Assembly: GCF_000519325.1 (NCBI RefSeq)
Contig: NZ_KI912613.1
Span: forward strand, 1,223,369-1,287,368
Source of the DNA: Patulibacter minatonensis DSM 18081
Lineage (GTDB): Bacteria; Actinomycetota; Thermoleophilia; Solirubrobacterales; Solirubrobacteraceae
DNA length: 64,000 nt
Reading direction: 5' to 3'
The translations under genes and the position numbers were made by a program. Positions within the stretch are counted from its first letter, which is position 1; every line of letters starts with the position of its first letter. The notes under the pieces are model-generated. The model made no database searches and was not told the origin of the DNA. It saw only the letters and a list, made by a program, of their open reading frames with translations. Positions 8,371 to 16,770 of the stretch are shown here, in pieces.

Positions 8371-9045
8371 TCAGGTGCCCGGGAGCTTGCGCTGGGTCGG
8401 GCGCGACGGGAACAGGTACTGCCCGATGCCGTCGAGCGGCTGGCCGGGCGGACGCGGGGAGAAGCGCTTGATCTGCGAGTTCACGGAGAAGCGCTTGCCG
8501 ACCTGGACGCGCCCGTCGGTGCCGATGCGCGTGTAGAAGCGGTCGAGCGGGCGCACCGGCGGGCCGGCGGCGACCTCACCGCGGAAGTCGTAGACGCCGC
8601 CGTGGCACGGGCAGACGAAGTTCTTGGCGGCCTGCACGTAGCGGGCGGGGCAGCCCATGTGCATGCAGCGGGACGAGATCGCGATGACCTTGTTCCACTG
8701 GTCCGCGGGCTCCTTGTCCACGGCGGGGTTGCGCTGACGGAGGTAGACCGTCGACTTGCCGACCTGGCCGGTCTTGGGGTCGAGGGTGATCACCCGCGGC
8801 ACGTACGTGTCCTTGGGGATCTCGTCCAGCGGGCCCATGTCGTGCCAGCCGGTGTCCACCTCCACGAACGGTTGCCCGAGCGCGAAGCCGGCTGCTGAGA
8901 GGGCGACGCCACCGATGGCGACACCGGCAGTGGCGTTCGCCGCGAACACCATGAGGCGGCGACGCGTGACGGTCTCCCCCTCGAAGGCGCCGGGGATTCC
9001 GCGGTCGAGGGTGTACTTGCTCTGCGCTGGGCGTCGATCGGACAC
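8371..9045 (-). CDS. qcrA: Rieske iron-sulfur subunit, Tat-exported
   Basis: The 224-residue protein starts with GTG at 9045, with AGGAG 8 bases upstream. A twin-arginine motif (TRRRLM, Arg 28-30) precedes a hydrophobic anchor at about 34-58. The 2Fe-2S ligands are in CMHMGC (Cys127, His129, Cys132) and CPCHGG (Cys145, Cys147, His148). It carries electrons from menaquinol to the cytochrome c domain of QcrC. It is first in the qcrABC operon. A TACGAT box at 9094-9099 is a plausible -10, giving a leader of about 40 bases. Confidence 0.95.
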   Translation of the reverse strand: MSDRRPAQSKYTLDRGIPGAFEGETVTRRRLMVFAANATAGVAIGGVALSAAGFALGQPFVEVDTGWHDMGPLDEIPKDTYVPRVITLDPKTGQVGKSTVYLRQRNPAVDKEPADQWNKVIAISSRCMHMGCPARYVQAAKNFVCPCHGGVYDFRGEVAAGPPVRPLDRFYTRIGTDGRVQVGKRFSVNSQIKRFSPRPPGQPLDGIGQYLFPSRPTQRKLPGT

Positions 9046-9146
9046 GTGTGAGGCTCCTGCGTCGTCCCACGAGGGAAGCGTGAGGACCGCAGGATCGTAC
9101 CTTCCCGGGGCCTCGCGCGATCCGCGCTTGGAGTCCGCTCGGCGTG

Positions 9147-9761
9147 CTAGGGGTTTTGCGCCACGTCCTCGGAGGGCGTCGCGGCCGCGCGGAGCGCGGC
9201 GGAATCGGGGATCGCGCCCTCGCGGGCGCCACGGAGGAGGACGGCGGCGGAGCTGTCCGCGCCCCGTCCCAGAGCGGCCGCGGCGGCCGCCCAGAGCTCG
9301 TCGGTGCGGGAGGCGGCGTCGTCCGGGGTGCCCGTGCCGGACGCCGGGACCCCCTCGCGCGCCGGGCCGACGGCCCACGCCGGGGCGGCGTGCAAGCGGG
9401 CGACCAGCGCCACCACGTCGGCGAGCGTCGCGACGTCGTCCGTCCACCCGCCGACCGCGAGCCGCTCCAGCCCGAGGGCGTAGAGGCGGTCGCCGGCGAG
9501 CAGCGCGAGGTCGCGGTCGTCCGTCCGGACCACCCGCGCGCGCTCGGGCGCGTGGTGCAGCAGCTCGGCCTCGCGGGTCGCCTCGGCGGCCAGCGCGAGC
9601 GCCGGACCGACGACCGCGGACCGGGGACCGGACGCGACCGCGAGGCCGACGGCGTCGTCGGCGTCCGGTCCGGGGTCGTGGACCACGCCGTCCGGCAGCC
9701 CGCCCTCGTCGCGCAGGGCGCCGGCGAGCTCCGCCAGCGTCCCGGACGGCGACGCGGTCAC
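9147..9761 (-). CDS. Unknown protein in the heme operon
   Basis: The 204-residue, Ala-rich protein starts GTG inside the hemL stop (GTGA overlap), so it is translationally coupled to hemL. The middle contains ELLHHAPERARVV and LLAGDRLYALGLERLA, a helical pattern that faintly recalls polyprenyl synthase helices, but no Asp-rich catalytic motif is present. The C-terminal third is low in complexity. No membrane segment or signal is seen. Coupling to hemL suggests a role linked to tetrapyrrole or quinone metabolism, but nothing more definite can be said. Confidence 0.6.
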   Translation of the reverse strand: MTASPSGTLAELAGALRDEGGLPDGVVHDPGPDADDAVGLAVASGPRSAVVGPALALAAEATREAELLHHAPERARVVRTDDRDLALLAGDRLYALGLERLAVGGWTDDVATLADVVALVARLHAAPAWAVGPAREGVPASGTGTPDDAASRTDELWAAAAAALGRGADSSAAVLLRGAREGAIPDSAALRAAATPSEDVAQNP

Positions 9762-11041
9762 CAGGCGGCCTCGAACGCCGCGGCGGCGGCCTCGAGGGTC
9801 CGCGTCACGTGCTCGGGCTCGTGCGCCAGCGACACGAACATCGCCTCGAACTGCGACGGCGGCGCGTAGACGCCGCGGGCCAGCAGGCCGCGACACCACC
9901 GCGAGTACGCCTCGGTGTCGCAGGCCTTCGCCTCGTCGTAGTCCGTCACCGGGGTCGCGCTGAAGAACACCGTCACGAGGCCCGTGACGCTCACGACCTG
10001 GACGGGGCGGTCGCCGGCGGCCTCGCGCAGGCCGGTGGCGAGCGTCTCCGTCGTCGCGTGGAGCCGGTGGTACGCGTCGTCGTCGAGCATGCGCAGGCTC
10101 GCGAGCCCGGCGGCGACGGCCAGGGGGTTCCCCGACAGCGTGCCCGCCTGGTAGACGTCGCCGAGCGGGGCGAGCCGCTCCATGAGCTCGCGGGAGCCGC
10201 CGAACGCCGCGGCGGGGAGCCCGCCGCCGAGGATCTTCCCCATGACCGTGAGGTCCGGGGTGACGCCCTCGCGCTCCTGGGCGCCGCCGGGTCCGACGCG
10301 GAACCCGCTGATGACCTCGTCGAAGACGAGCAGGGCGCCGGCGGCCTCGGTCGCCTCGCGCAGGAAGGCGAGGAAGCCGTCGGCCGGCGGGACGAGGCCC
10401 ATGTTCCCCGGGTACGGCTCGCAGACGAGTGCGGCGACCTCGTGCTCGGCGAACGCGCGCTCCACGGCCTCGCGGTCGTTCCACGGGACGACGACCGTCG
10501 CGGCGGTGGCCGACGCGAGGACCCCGGCCGACGCGGGGATGCCCTGCGTGGCGAGACCGGAGCCGGCGTCGGCGAGCAGCCCGTCGACGTGGCCGTGGTA
10601 GTGGCCGGCGAACTTGACGATCACGTCGCGGCCGGTCGCGGCACGCGCCAGACGGATCGCGCTCATCGACGCCTCGGTGCCCGACGACGTCATCCGCAGC
10701 ATCTCGACGGACGGGACCCGGGAGGCGATCTCCTCCGCGATCTCGACCTCGGCCGTCGTCGGCGCGCCGAACGTCGTGCCCGCCGCGGCGGCGTGGTGGA
10801 CGGCGGCCAGGATGTCCGGGTGCGCGTGGCCGTGGATCAGCGGACCCCACGAGCAGACCCAGTCGACGAACCGGTTGCCGTCGACGTCGATCAGGTCGAC
10901 GCCCCGTGCCCGCTCGACGAACAGCGGGTCGCGGCCGATCGCGCGCATCGCCCGCACCGGCGAGTTGACCCCGCCCGGCAGCACGCGCCGCGCACGAGCG
11001 AAGAGCTCTGCCGACTTGGCGTCGGTGAGGGAGATCGGCAC
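9758..11041 (-). CDS. hemL: Glutamate-1-semialdehyde 2,1-aminomutase
   Basis: This PLP enzyme converts glutamate-1-semialdehyde to 5-aminolevulinate in the C5 heme pathway. The 427 residues match the family. Visible are LPGGVNSPVRA near the N-terminus, SSGTEA (119-124) for the phosphate, FDEVISGFR with Asp241, and the Schiff-base Lys269 in MGKILGGG. It sits 4 bases after the AhbA/AhbB-like gene and overlaps the next gene by 4 bases, so the three form an operon downstream of hemB. Confidence 0.97.
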   Translation of the reverse strand: MPISLTDAKSAELFARARRVLPGGVNSPVRAMRAIGRDPLFVERARGVDLIDVDGNRFVDWVCSWGPLIHGHAHPDILAAVHHAAAAGTTFGAPTTAEVEIAEEIASRVPSVEMLRMTSSGTEASMSAIRLARAATGRDVIVKFAGHYHGHVDGLLADAGSGLATQGIPASAGVLASATAATVVVPWNDREAVERAFAEHEVAALVCEPYPGNMGLVPPADGFLAFLREATEAAGALLVFDEVISGFRVGPGGAQEREGVTPDLTVMGKILGGGLPAAAFGGSRELMERLAPLGDVYQAGTLSGNPLAVAAGLASLRMLDDDAYHRLHATTETLATGLREAAGDRPVQVVSVTGLVTVFFSATPVTDYDEAKACDTEAYSRWCRGLLARGVYAPPSQFEAMFVSLAHEPEHVTRTLEAAAAAFEAAW

Positions 11042-11045
11042 GGGC

Positions 11046-12137
11046 TCAGACCCCGGCGTTCTTCCGCTCCCAGTCCTTGAACTGCTCCGTGAAGTAGAGG
11101 AGCCGGATCTTCTTGAACTCGGTGGAGCTGTAGAGCGTCGAGCGGTCCTCGATGCCCGGGACCTCGTTCGCGATCGCGTCGAGGATGGCGTCGCACTCCT
11201 CCTTGGAGCGCCCGTGGGCCATCGTGAAGACCTGGTACTTCCAGTCCGCGTACGTCGGGCGCTGGTAGCAGTGCGAGATGCCGCGGTAGGCGGCCATCCG
11301 GATCCCGATCTCCTCGATGCGGTCCGGGTCGACCTGCCACACGCCCATGCCGTTGGCGGAGAAGCCCGCGCGGCGGTGGAAGAGGATCGCGGCGACGCGG
11401 CGCAGGAGCTTGCGGTCCGTCATGCCCTGCAGGTGCTCGAGCAGGCTCTCCACGGAGATCCCGAGCTCCTTCGCGGCGGGTGCGAACGGCTCGGCGACGA
11501 TCGGCAGCGAGCCCTGGGTCGCGCGGACGACCTTCTTGTCGAACTCGTCGTACTGCTGGCGCTCGGTCTCCGCCGGCGCGACGGCGACGCCCGCCGTGGC
11601 GAGGTCCTTGGTGTCGCCCGCCATGTCGAGGTCCATGCGGATCTTGAACAGCTGCAGCGTCGGGAGCTGCCGGATCGACTCCGCACCGGTGAGCTCCTGC
11701 AGCACGTCGAGCGTGCCCTGCAGGCCGAGCTTGGAGTCCTCCTCGACCGCCAGCGTGAACCACATGTTGAAGTCGTGGTTGCGCAGGTAGTTGTGCGACA
11801 CGCCCGGGTGGTCGTTGATGACCTTCGCCGGACGCCACGGGTTCTCGGGGTCGACCTTCGCCGCCACGAGCATCGAGCCGTACCCGAACGCGCGGGTGTC
11901 GTAGATCGGGGTGACCTGGCGGATGATCCGCTCGGTCTCCAGGCGCTGGGTGCGCTTGAGGACCTCGTCCTCGGAGATGCCCACCGTCGTCGCGATCTCG
12001 GCGTACGGGCGCGGGACCAGCGGGAAGGAGCCCTGCAGGGTGTTCATCAGCGACTTGTCCGTCGCGTCCAGGGGGACGGCGGACCCGTCCTTGCGGCTGC
12101 GGACTTTCGGGACAGCCGTCTTGTCACTGGTGGCCAT
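11046..12137 (-). CDS. Fused AhbA-AhbB-like (siroheme decarboxylase / Lrp-type) protein
   Basis: The 363-residue protein is a tandem duplication. Each half has an AsnC/Lrp-like winged helix (residues ~25-75 and ~198-248) followed by an alpha-beta ligand domain. The first half has NYLRNHDFNMWF with His121, as in AhbA. The second has LFHRRAGF (His254) and SHCYQRPTYADW (His289), as in AhbB. In known systems AhbA/AhbB decarboxylate siroheme to didecarboxysiroheme for heme or heme d1 synthesis. A transcriptional role is possible because of the Lrp fold. Its place between hemB and hemL supports tetrapyrrole metabolism. GAGGAG precedes the ATG, and a TAGCAT box lies at 12163-12168. Confidence 0.82.
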   Translation of the reverse strand: MATSDKTAVPKVRSRKDGSAVPLDATDKSLMNTLQGSFPLVPRPYAEIATTVGISEDEVLKRTQRLETERIIRQVTPIYDTRAFGYGSMLVAAKVDPENPWRPAKVINDHPGVSHNYLRNHDFNMWFTLAVEEDSKLGLQGTLDVLQELTGAESIRQLPTLQLFKIRMDLDMAGDTKDLATAGVAVAPAETERQQYDEFDKKVVRATQGSLPIVAEPFAPAAKELGISVESLLEHLQGMTDRKLLRRVAAILFHRRAGFSANGMGVWQVDPDRIEEIGIRMAAYRGISHCYQRPTYADWKYQVFTMAHGRSKEECDAILDAIANEVPGIEDRSTLYSSTEFKKIRLLYFTEQFKDWERKNAGV

Positions 12138-12240
12138 GGGGGCTCCTCAGGTCGATGCACCCATGCTACGGACAGCGGCGGGGTGCGTGGCTCGCGCCGG
12201 TCGCGGCGCCGGAGCGGGCCCCTGCCCCCCGAGGTCCGGC

Positions 12241-13218
12241 TCAGCCCTGCAGCGCGCGGGCGACCTCGACCGCGAAGTACGTGGCGATCACGCTCGCGCC
12301 GGCCCGGCGGATCGCAAGCAGCGACTCCATCGAGACGAGCGCCTCGTCGACGTAGCCGGCCGCGGCGCCGGCCTTGATCATCGAGTACTCACCGCTCACC
12401 TGGTAGGCGGCGACCGGGACGTCGACGGCCTCCGCCGTCCGCCGGACGAGGTCGAGCGCGGGGCCGGCGGGCTTGACCATGATGAGGTCCGCGCCCTCCT
12501 CGACGTCCTGCACCGCCTCGCGGATCGCCTCGTCGCCGTTGGCGGGATCCATCTGGTAGCTGCGGCGGTCACCGAACGCCGGGGTCGATCCGGCGGCCTC
12601 GCGGAACGGCCCGTAGTACGAGGAGGCGAGCTTGCCGGAGTGGGCGACGATCACGGTGTCCTGGTGGCCGGCCGCGTCGAGGGCGTCGCGGACCGCGCCG
12701 ATCCGGCCGTCCATCATGTCCGACGGGTAGACGACCTCCGCCCCGGCCGCGGCCTGCGACACCGCCGCCCGGGCCAGGAGCTCGAGGCTCGGGTCGTTCT
12801 GCACGTTCCCGTCGGCGTCGAGCAGCCCGCAGTGCCCGTGGTCCGTGTACTCGCAGAGGCAGAGGTCGGCGCCGACGACGAGTCCGTCGACCTGCGCGCG
12901 GATCTCGCGGCTCGCGCGCTGGACGACCTGGTCGTCGTCCCATGCCCCGCTGCCCTCGGCGTCCTTGTGGAGCGGGATCCCGAACAGCATCACGCCGCCG
13001 ACCCCGGCCGCCGCGGCCTCGCGGGCCGCCTCGACGGCGCCGTCGACGGTGTGCCGCACGACCCCGGGCATCGCCCCGATCGGGACCGGGCCGTCCTGGC
13101 CCTCCCCGATGAACATCGGCAGGACGAGCTGCTCGGGCCGGAGGCTCGTCTCGCGGACCATCGCGCGCAGGGCGGGCGTGCGGCGCAGGCGACGCGGACG
13201 GGAGCGCGGGAAGGCCAT
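12241..13218 (-). CDS. hemB: Porphobilinogen synthase (delta-aminolevulinate dehydratase)
   Basis: HemB condenses two 5-aminolevulinates into porphobilinogen. The 325-residue protein has the metal site Cys120, Cys122 and Cys130 (LCLCEYTDHGHC), which indicates the zinc-dependent form. The two active-site lysines are Lys196 in HSGKLAS and the Schiff-base Lys249 in MVKP. The start ATG has a TACGAT box 6 bases upstream, so the transcript is probably leaderless. It is followed after 103 bases by the AhbA/AhbB-like gene and hemL. Confidence 0.97.
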   Translation of the reverse strand: MAFPRSRPRRLRRTPALRAMVRETSLRPEQLVLPMFIGEGQDGPVPIGAMPGVVRHTVDGAVEAAREAAAAGVGGVMLFGIPLHKDAEGSGAWDDDQVVQRASREIRAQVDGLVVGADLCLCEYTDHGHCGLLDADGNVQNDPSLELLARAAVSQAAAGAEVVYPSDMMDGRIGAVRDALDAAGHQDTVIVAHSGKLASSYYGPFREAAGSTPAFGDRRSYQMDPANGDEAIREAVQDVEEGADLIMVKPAGPALDLVRRTAEAVDVPVAAYQVSGEYSMIKAGAAAGYVDEALVSMESLLAIRRAGASVIATYFAVEVARALQG

Positions 13219-13224
13219 GTCCCC

Positions 13225-13230
13225 ATCGTA
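13225..13230 (-). promoter_or_regulatory. -10 box TACGAT of leaderless hemB
   Basis: On the minus strand TACGAT is followed by 6 bases and then the hemB ATG at 13218, predicting initiation on the A of ATG. Confidence 0.5.
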
Positions 13231-13330
13231 GGACGACGACGGCCGACCACCCGTGGTCCCCGGTCGGTGCGGGCCCGTCCGCCCGGGGCCCTACCGTCCG
13301 CCTGGTGCGGCGGACGACCCGGCGGGAGCG

Positions 13331-13879
13331 ATGAACGAGGACCCGGTCATGCGGCGGGCGTTCGAGGGCCAGCGGCGGCTGCTCCAGGGCGACGCCGCCG
13401 GCGCGCGGGACGTCTACGCCGCGCTCTGGGCCGACCTCGACGCGGCCGGCGACGACGACCCGATGCACCGCGTGTGGGTCGCGCACGTCACGGCGGACGC
13501 CCAGTCCGACCCGGCCGAGCAGGTCCGCTGGGACCTCGTCGCCCTGGCGGCCGCGGATGCCGCGGCCGAGCGCGGCGGCGTCGACGGGGTCAGCATCCGG
13601 ACGTTCTACCCGTCGCTGCACCTGAACCTCGGCGAGGGCTTCCGGCGGCTCGGCGACGTCCGGCGGGCCCGCGATCATCTGGCCGAGGCCGAGCGCCACC
13701 TGCGGGGGCACCCCGCCGACGACGAGCGCGACGGGATCGCCGCCGCCGTGCTCGCGCTCCGCGACCGCATCGAGCACCCGCCCGAGGACGCAGGTGCGGA
13801 CGGGGATCGCGACGCGGACCTCGACCTCGACCTCGGGCTCGACGTGGACCTCGACCTCCGCTCGGGGCCCTCCGACTGA
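13331..13879 (+). CDS. TPR-like cytoplasmic protein with acidic repeat tail
   Basis: The 182-residue protein has alpha-helical repeats (residues ~10-130) including YPSLHLNLGEGFRRLGDVRRA, typical of tetratricopeptide proteins. The last ~25 residues are a run of Asp-Leu pairs encoded by tandem copies of the hexamer GACCTC at about 13818-13859. The start is supported by GGGAG directly upstream of the ATG at 13331. A possible nine-codon Arg-rich ORF (13305-13334) ends within this start codon. Function unknown. Confidence 0.7.
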   Translation: MNEDPVMRRAFEGQRRLLQGDAAGARDVYAALWADLDAAGDDDPMHRVWVAHVTADAQSDPAEQVRWDLVALAAADAAAERGGVDGVSIRTFYPSLHLNLGEGFRRLGDVRRARDHLAEAERHLRGHPADDERDGIAAAVLALRDRIEHPPEDAGADGDRDADLDLDLGLDVDLDLRSGPSD

Positions 13880-13970
13880 CGTCCCCCCGGGCGCCGTCGG
13901 CCGTCCCGGCGAGGACGACGTCCCCGGCGCCGAACGTCGTTGTCGGGCCCGCCGCTGCCACAGTGGGTGC

Positions 13971-14768
13971 ATGCCCGAGCCGTCATCCATCCTGTTCGTC
14001 GGCGACGTGATCGGTTCGATCGGCCGCCGGGCGCTCCGGGCGGCCCTGCCCGCCCTGCGCGAGGAGCACGCCCCGACGTTCGTCGTCGTCAACGGCGAGA
14101 ACGCGGCCGGCGGGGTCGGGATCACCTCGAAGATCGCCGAGGAGATGTTCTCGATCGGCGTCGACGTCATCACGCTCGGCAACCACGCCTTCCGCCAGCG
14201 CGAGGTGTGGCCCTACCTCGACGAGGTCGACGAGATCGTCCGGCCCGCGAACTACCTGGCGTCGATGCCCGGCCACGGGTCGTGCGTCGTCGAGACCGGC
14301 GGCGTGAAGCTCGGGGTCCTGAACATCATGGGCAACCTCCACCTCGACCCGGGCCGGCACATGTTCACGCTCGCGGAGGCCGAGGTCGAGAAGCTGCTGC
14401 GCCGCGGCTGCGACCACGTGCTGATCGACGTCCACGCCGAGGCGACCAGCGAGAAGGTCGCGATGGGCTGGGAGTTCGACGGGCGCGTCACCGCCGTCGT
14501 CGGGACCCACACGCACGTGCCGACCGCCGACGCCCGGGTGCTGCCGAAGGGCACCGCCTACATCACGGACGTCGGGATGTGCGGACCCCGCGACTCGGTC
14601 ATCGGCGTGAAGAAGGAGCTCGCGATCGAGGCGATGCGGACGAAGCTGCCCGTGCGGTTCGAGCCGTCGGAGCGCGACCCGTGGCTCTGCGGCGTCCTGA
14701 TCCGCGGCGGCGAGCGCCCCCGCACCGCGGCGTCGATCACGCCGATCCAGGTCTCGCCGCAGGTCTGA
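13971..14768 (+). CDS. ymdB: YmdB-type metallophosphoesterase (TIGR00282 family)
   Basis: The 265-residue protein has the metal-binding motifs of the YmdB family: GDVIGSIGR at the N-terminus, NGENAAGG, TLGNHAF, DVHAEATSEK and GTHTHVPTAD. Characterised members hydrolyse 2',3'-cyclic AMP and influence RNA turnover and development. The usual Trp-Asp after the GNH motif is replaced by Ala-Phe-Arg-Gln. It starts with ATG at 13971 without a clear Shine-Dalgarno. It converges on the membrane protein gene downstream. Confidence 0.92.
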   Translation: MPEPSSILFVGDVIGSIGRRALRAALPALREEHAPTFVVVNGENAAGGVGITSKIAEEMFSIGVDVITLGNHAFRQREVWPYLDEVDEIVRPANYLASMPGHGSCVVETGGVKLGVLNIMGNLHLDPGRHMFTLAEAEVEKLLRRGCDHVLIDVHAEATSEKVAMGWEFDGRVTAVVGTHTHVPTADARVLPKGTAYITDVGMCGPRDSVIGVKKELAIEAMRTKLPVRFEPSERDPWLCGVLIRGGERPRTAASITPIQVSPQV

Positions 14769-14820
14769 CGACGGCGTGCGGGCCCCGCCGGCCCGTCGTC
14801 GCAGGGGCGGGCGTCGGTTC

Positions 14821-16770
14821 CTAGACCGCGTCCCGCCGTCGCACGTCCGCCGCCCAGGGCGCGTCCTCCTCGGGCACCGGCCCGTGCATCCGCGGGACGA
14901 CCGCGGGCCGGTCCCTCGGCGCACCTCCGGGCCACGCGATCGGTCGATCGGAGAGCCCCGCCGAGACGAGCAGCGGGACCAGCCAGACGAGGTACATGTA
15001 GAACCAGTACTCGGTCGACATCTGGAGGCCGACGATGACGGCGACGGCGATCGCGGCGGTTCCGGTCACGTCGTGGCGGCGCGGGACGAGGGCGATCACG
15101 AGGGCGAACCCGATGGCGAGGTACCGCACCGGGTCCCGCAGCCACTCGAGGTCGTAGTCCTCGAAGCCCCACGGCATGAACGGCGCCGGGCGGCCCGCCT
15201 GGTAGGCGATGGTCCTGTCGAAGAGGTTCTTGAAGTCGAAGCCGTGCAGGGCGACGACCGAGGCCACGAGCACGAGGGCCGCACCGCCGGCGAGCACCAC
15301 CACGCCGAGCAGCACCCCGCGGAGGACGGTGGCCGGGCGGGGCTCCCCCTGCAGCGGCCAGAACGCCGGGGGCGCGTGGGCCACCCGGACGGTCGGCGCG
15401 ACGCGACGGCCCGTCATCAGCACGGGGAAGAGCCCGAAGGGCCCGATCTTCGTGGCCCCGGCGGCGGCCGCCCCGAGACCACGGAGCACCGGCCGGGCGC
15501 CGACCAGCAGCACCAGCCCGAGCATGAGGGCCGGCAGCGCGTCGTTCGAGTTGGAGTTCAGGCAGTACGCGGTCCAGGGGCACGCCAGCCACAGGTACGA
15601 GTAGAGGAGCCCGCGCCGCACGCCGAGCCGGCGGTCCGTCTCCTGCGACCGGCCCACGAGGAAGAGGACGCCGGCCGCGAGCGTGTCGAACGCGATGGAT
15701 GCGGCGTGCGCGCTCGGCTCGGCGAACGAGGTGTCGGCCCGGAACGGGAAGACCTGCTCGAACGGCACGTACGCGAGGTAGGTCAGTGGCCCGTAGGTGT
15801 TGCCGGTGCCGACGTTCGACGGGAACGCCCCGTACGCCGAGAGGCCGTTCCCGATCTTGTCCGCCCCGACGACGCCCGCGTAGCCGACGTCGATGACGTT
15901 GCCGTCGGTGACGTTCAGGACGATCCGGAACACGAGCAGCCCGACCCCGAGGACGATGAGGACGCCGGTCGGGACCAGGATCCGCGCAGGGACGGGTTCG
16001 CGTCGCGGACGGTGCAAGGACCGCCACAGGCCCCAGACGAACAGGGACAGCAGCAGGCCGAAGCTGAGCGGCACCGCCCAGTCCAGCCGCGCGTTGTTGA
16101 AGAACGCCAGCGGCGCCGTGAACCCCGCGAGCAGCAGCAGCGGGACGGGCGGGCCGCGGAGGGGACGGAACCCGACGAACGGGGCCAGGAAGAGCACGAG
16201 CAGCCCGCCCCACAGCCACGGGTTCGTGATCGAGCGGCCGAACGCGCCGTCGATCCCGCGCGCCATCGTCCACTGGACGTACGGGACGTCCCAGGACTCG
16301 CGGATCTTCTGCGTCGCGTCGTCGATGACGAGCTGCCCGACCTCCTTGAGGTCCTTCTGCGCCGCGGGCCGCTCGTAGATCGAGAGCTGCCAGAGGTACT
16401 TGCCCTTGAGGTAGATCCGGTAGTACCGCTTCGGGTACTTCTTCAGGACCCGCTGCATCTTCGGGTCCGACAGCGCCAGCCGCTCGGCCTGCCGGCCCGT
16501 CATCACCCAGCCGCGCGGCGGGCGGTCCATGGTCGTGGGCGACTGGAAGGTCTTGTCGTCGGCCGGGCCCTCGCGGTCGACGGTCGTCCGGAGTCCCGTC
16601 GTGCCGGTGCCCGTCGCCAGCGGTCCGGTGGTGGCGGAGGGTCCGCTCGTCGTGCTCTGCGGGGTGGTCGCGACCCCGGGGGTCGCCGCGGCGGCCGGGC
16701 CGGCGGCCGCCGCGAGCAGGACGACCAGGGCCAGCAGCACCCCGAGGACGGACGGGACGCCCCGCCTCAT
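14821..16770 (-). CDS. Large polytopic membrane protein, GT-C/GT87-like
   Basis: The 649-residue product has an N-terminal signal-like segment, a Thr/Ser/Gly-rich stretch and an extracytoplasmic region (residues ~85-165, with KRYYRIYLKGKYLWQLSIYE). About ten membrane helices follow, ending in a Pro-rich cytoplasmic tail. The layout and the companion GtrA gene suggest a polyprenyl-phosphate-sugar-dependent glycosyltransferase, but a DxD-type motif is not certain. It starts in the stop of the GtrA gene (ATGA overlap), so the two are coupled. Assignment is inference from topology and context. Confidence 0.6.
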   Translation of the reverse strand: MRRGVPSVLGVLLALVVLLAAAAGPAAAATPGVATTPQSTTSGPSATTGPLATGTGTTGLRTTVDREGPADDKTFQSPTTMDRPPRGWVMTGRQAERLALSDPKMQRVLKKYPKRYYRIYLKGKYLWQLSIYERPAAQKDLKEVGQLVIDDATQKIRESWDVPYVQWTMARGIDGAFGRSITNPWLWGGLLVLFLAPFVGFRPLRGPPVPLLLLAGFTAPLAFFNNARLDWAVPLSFGLLLSLFVWGLWRSLHRPRREPVPARILVPTGVLIVLGVGLLVFRIVLNVTDGNVIDVGYAGVVGADKIGNGLSAYGAFPSNVGTGNTYGPLTYLAYVPFEQVFPFRADTSFAEPSAHAASIAFDTLAAGVLFLVGRSQETDRRLGVRRGLLYSYLWLACPWTAYCLNSNSNDALPALMLGLVLLVGARPVLRGLGAAAAGATKIGPFGLFPVLMTGRRVAPTVRVAHAPPAFWPLQGEPRPATVLRGVLLGVVVLAGGAALVLVASVVALHGFDFKNLFDRTIAYQAGRPAPFMPWGFEDYDLEWLRDPVRYLAIGFALVIALVPRRHDVTGTAAIAVAVIVGLQMSTEYWFYMYLVWLVPLLVSAGLSDRPIAWPGGAPRDRPAVVPRMHGPVPEEDAPWAADVRRRDAV

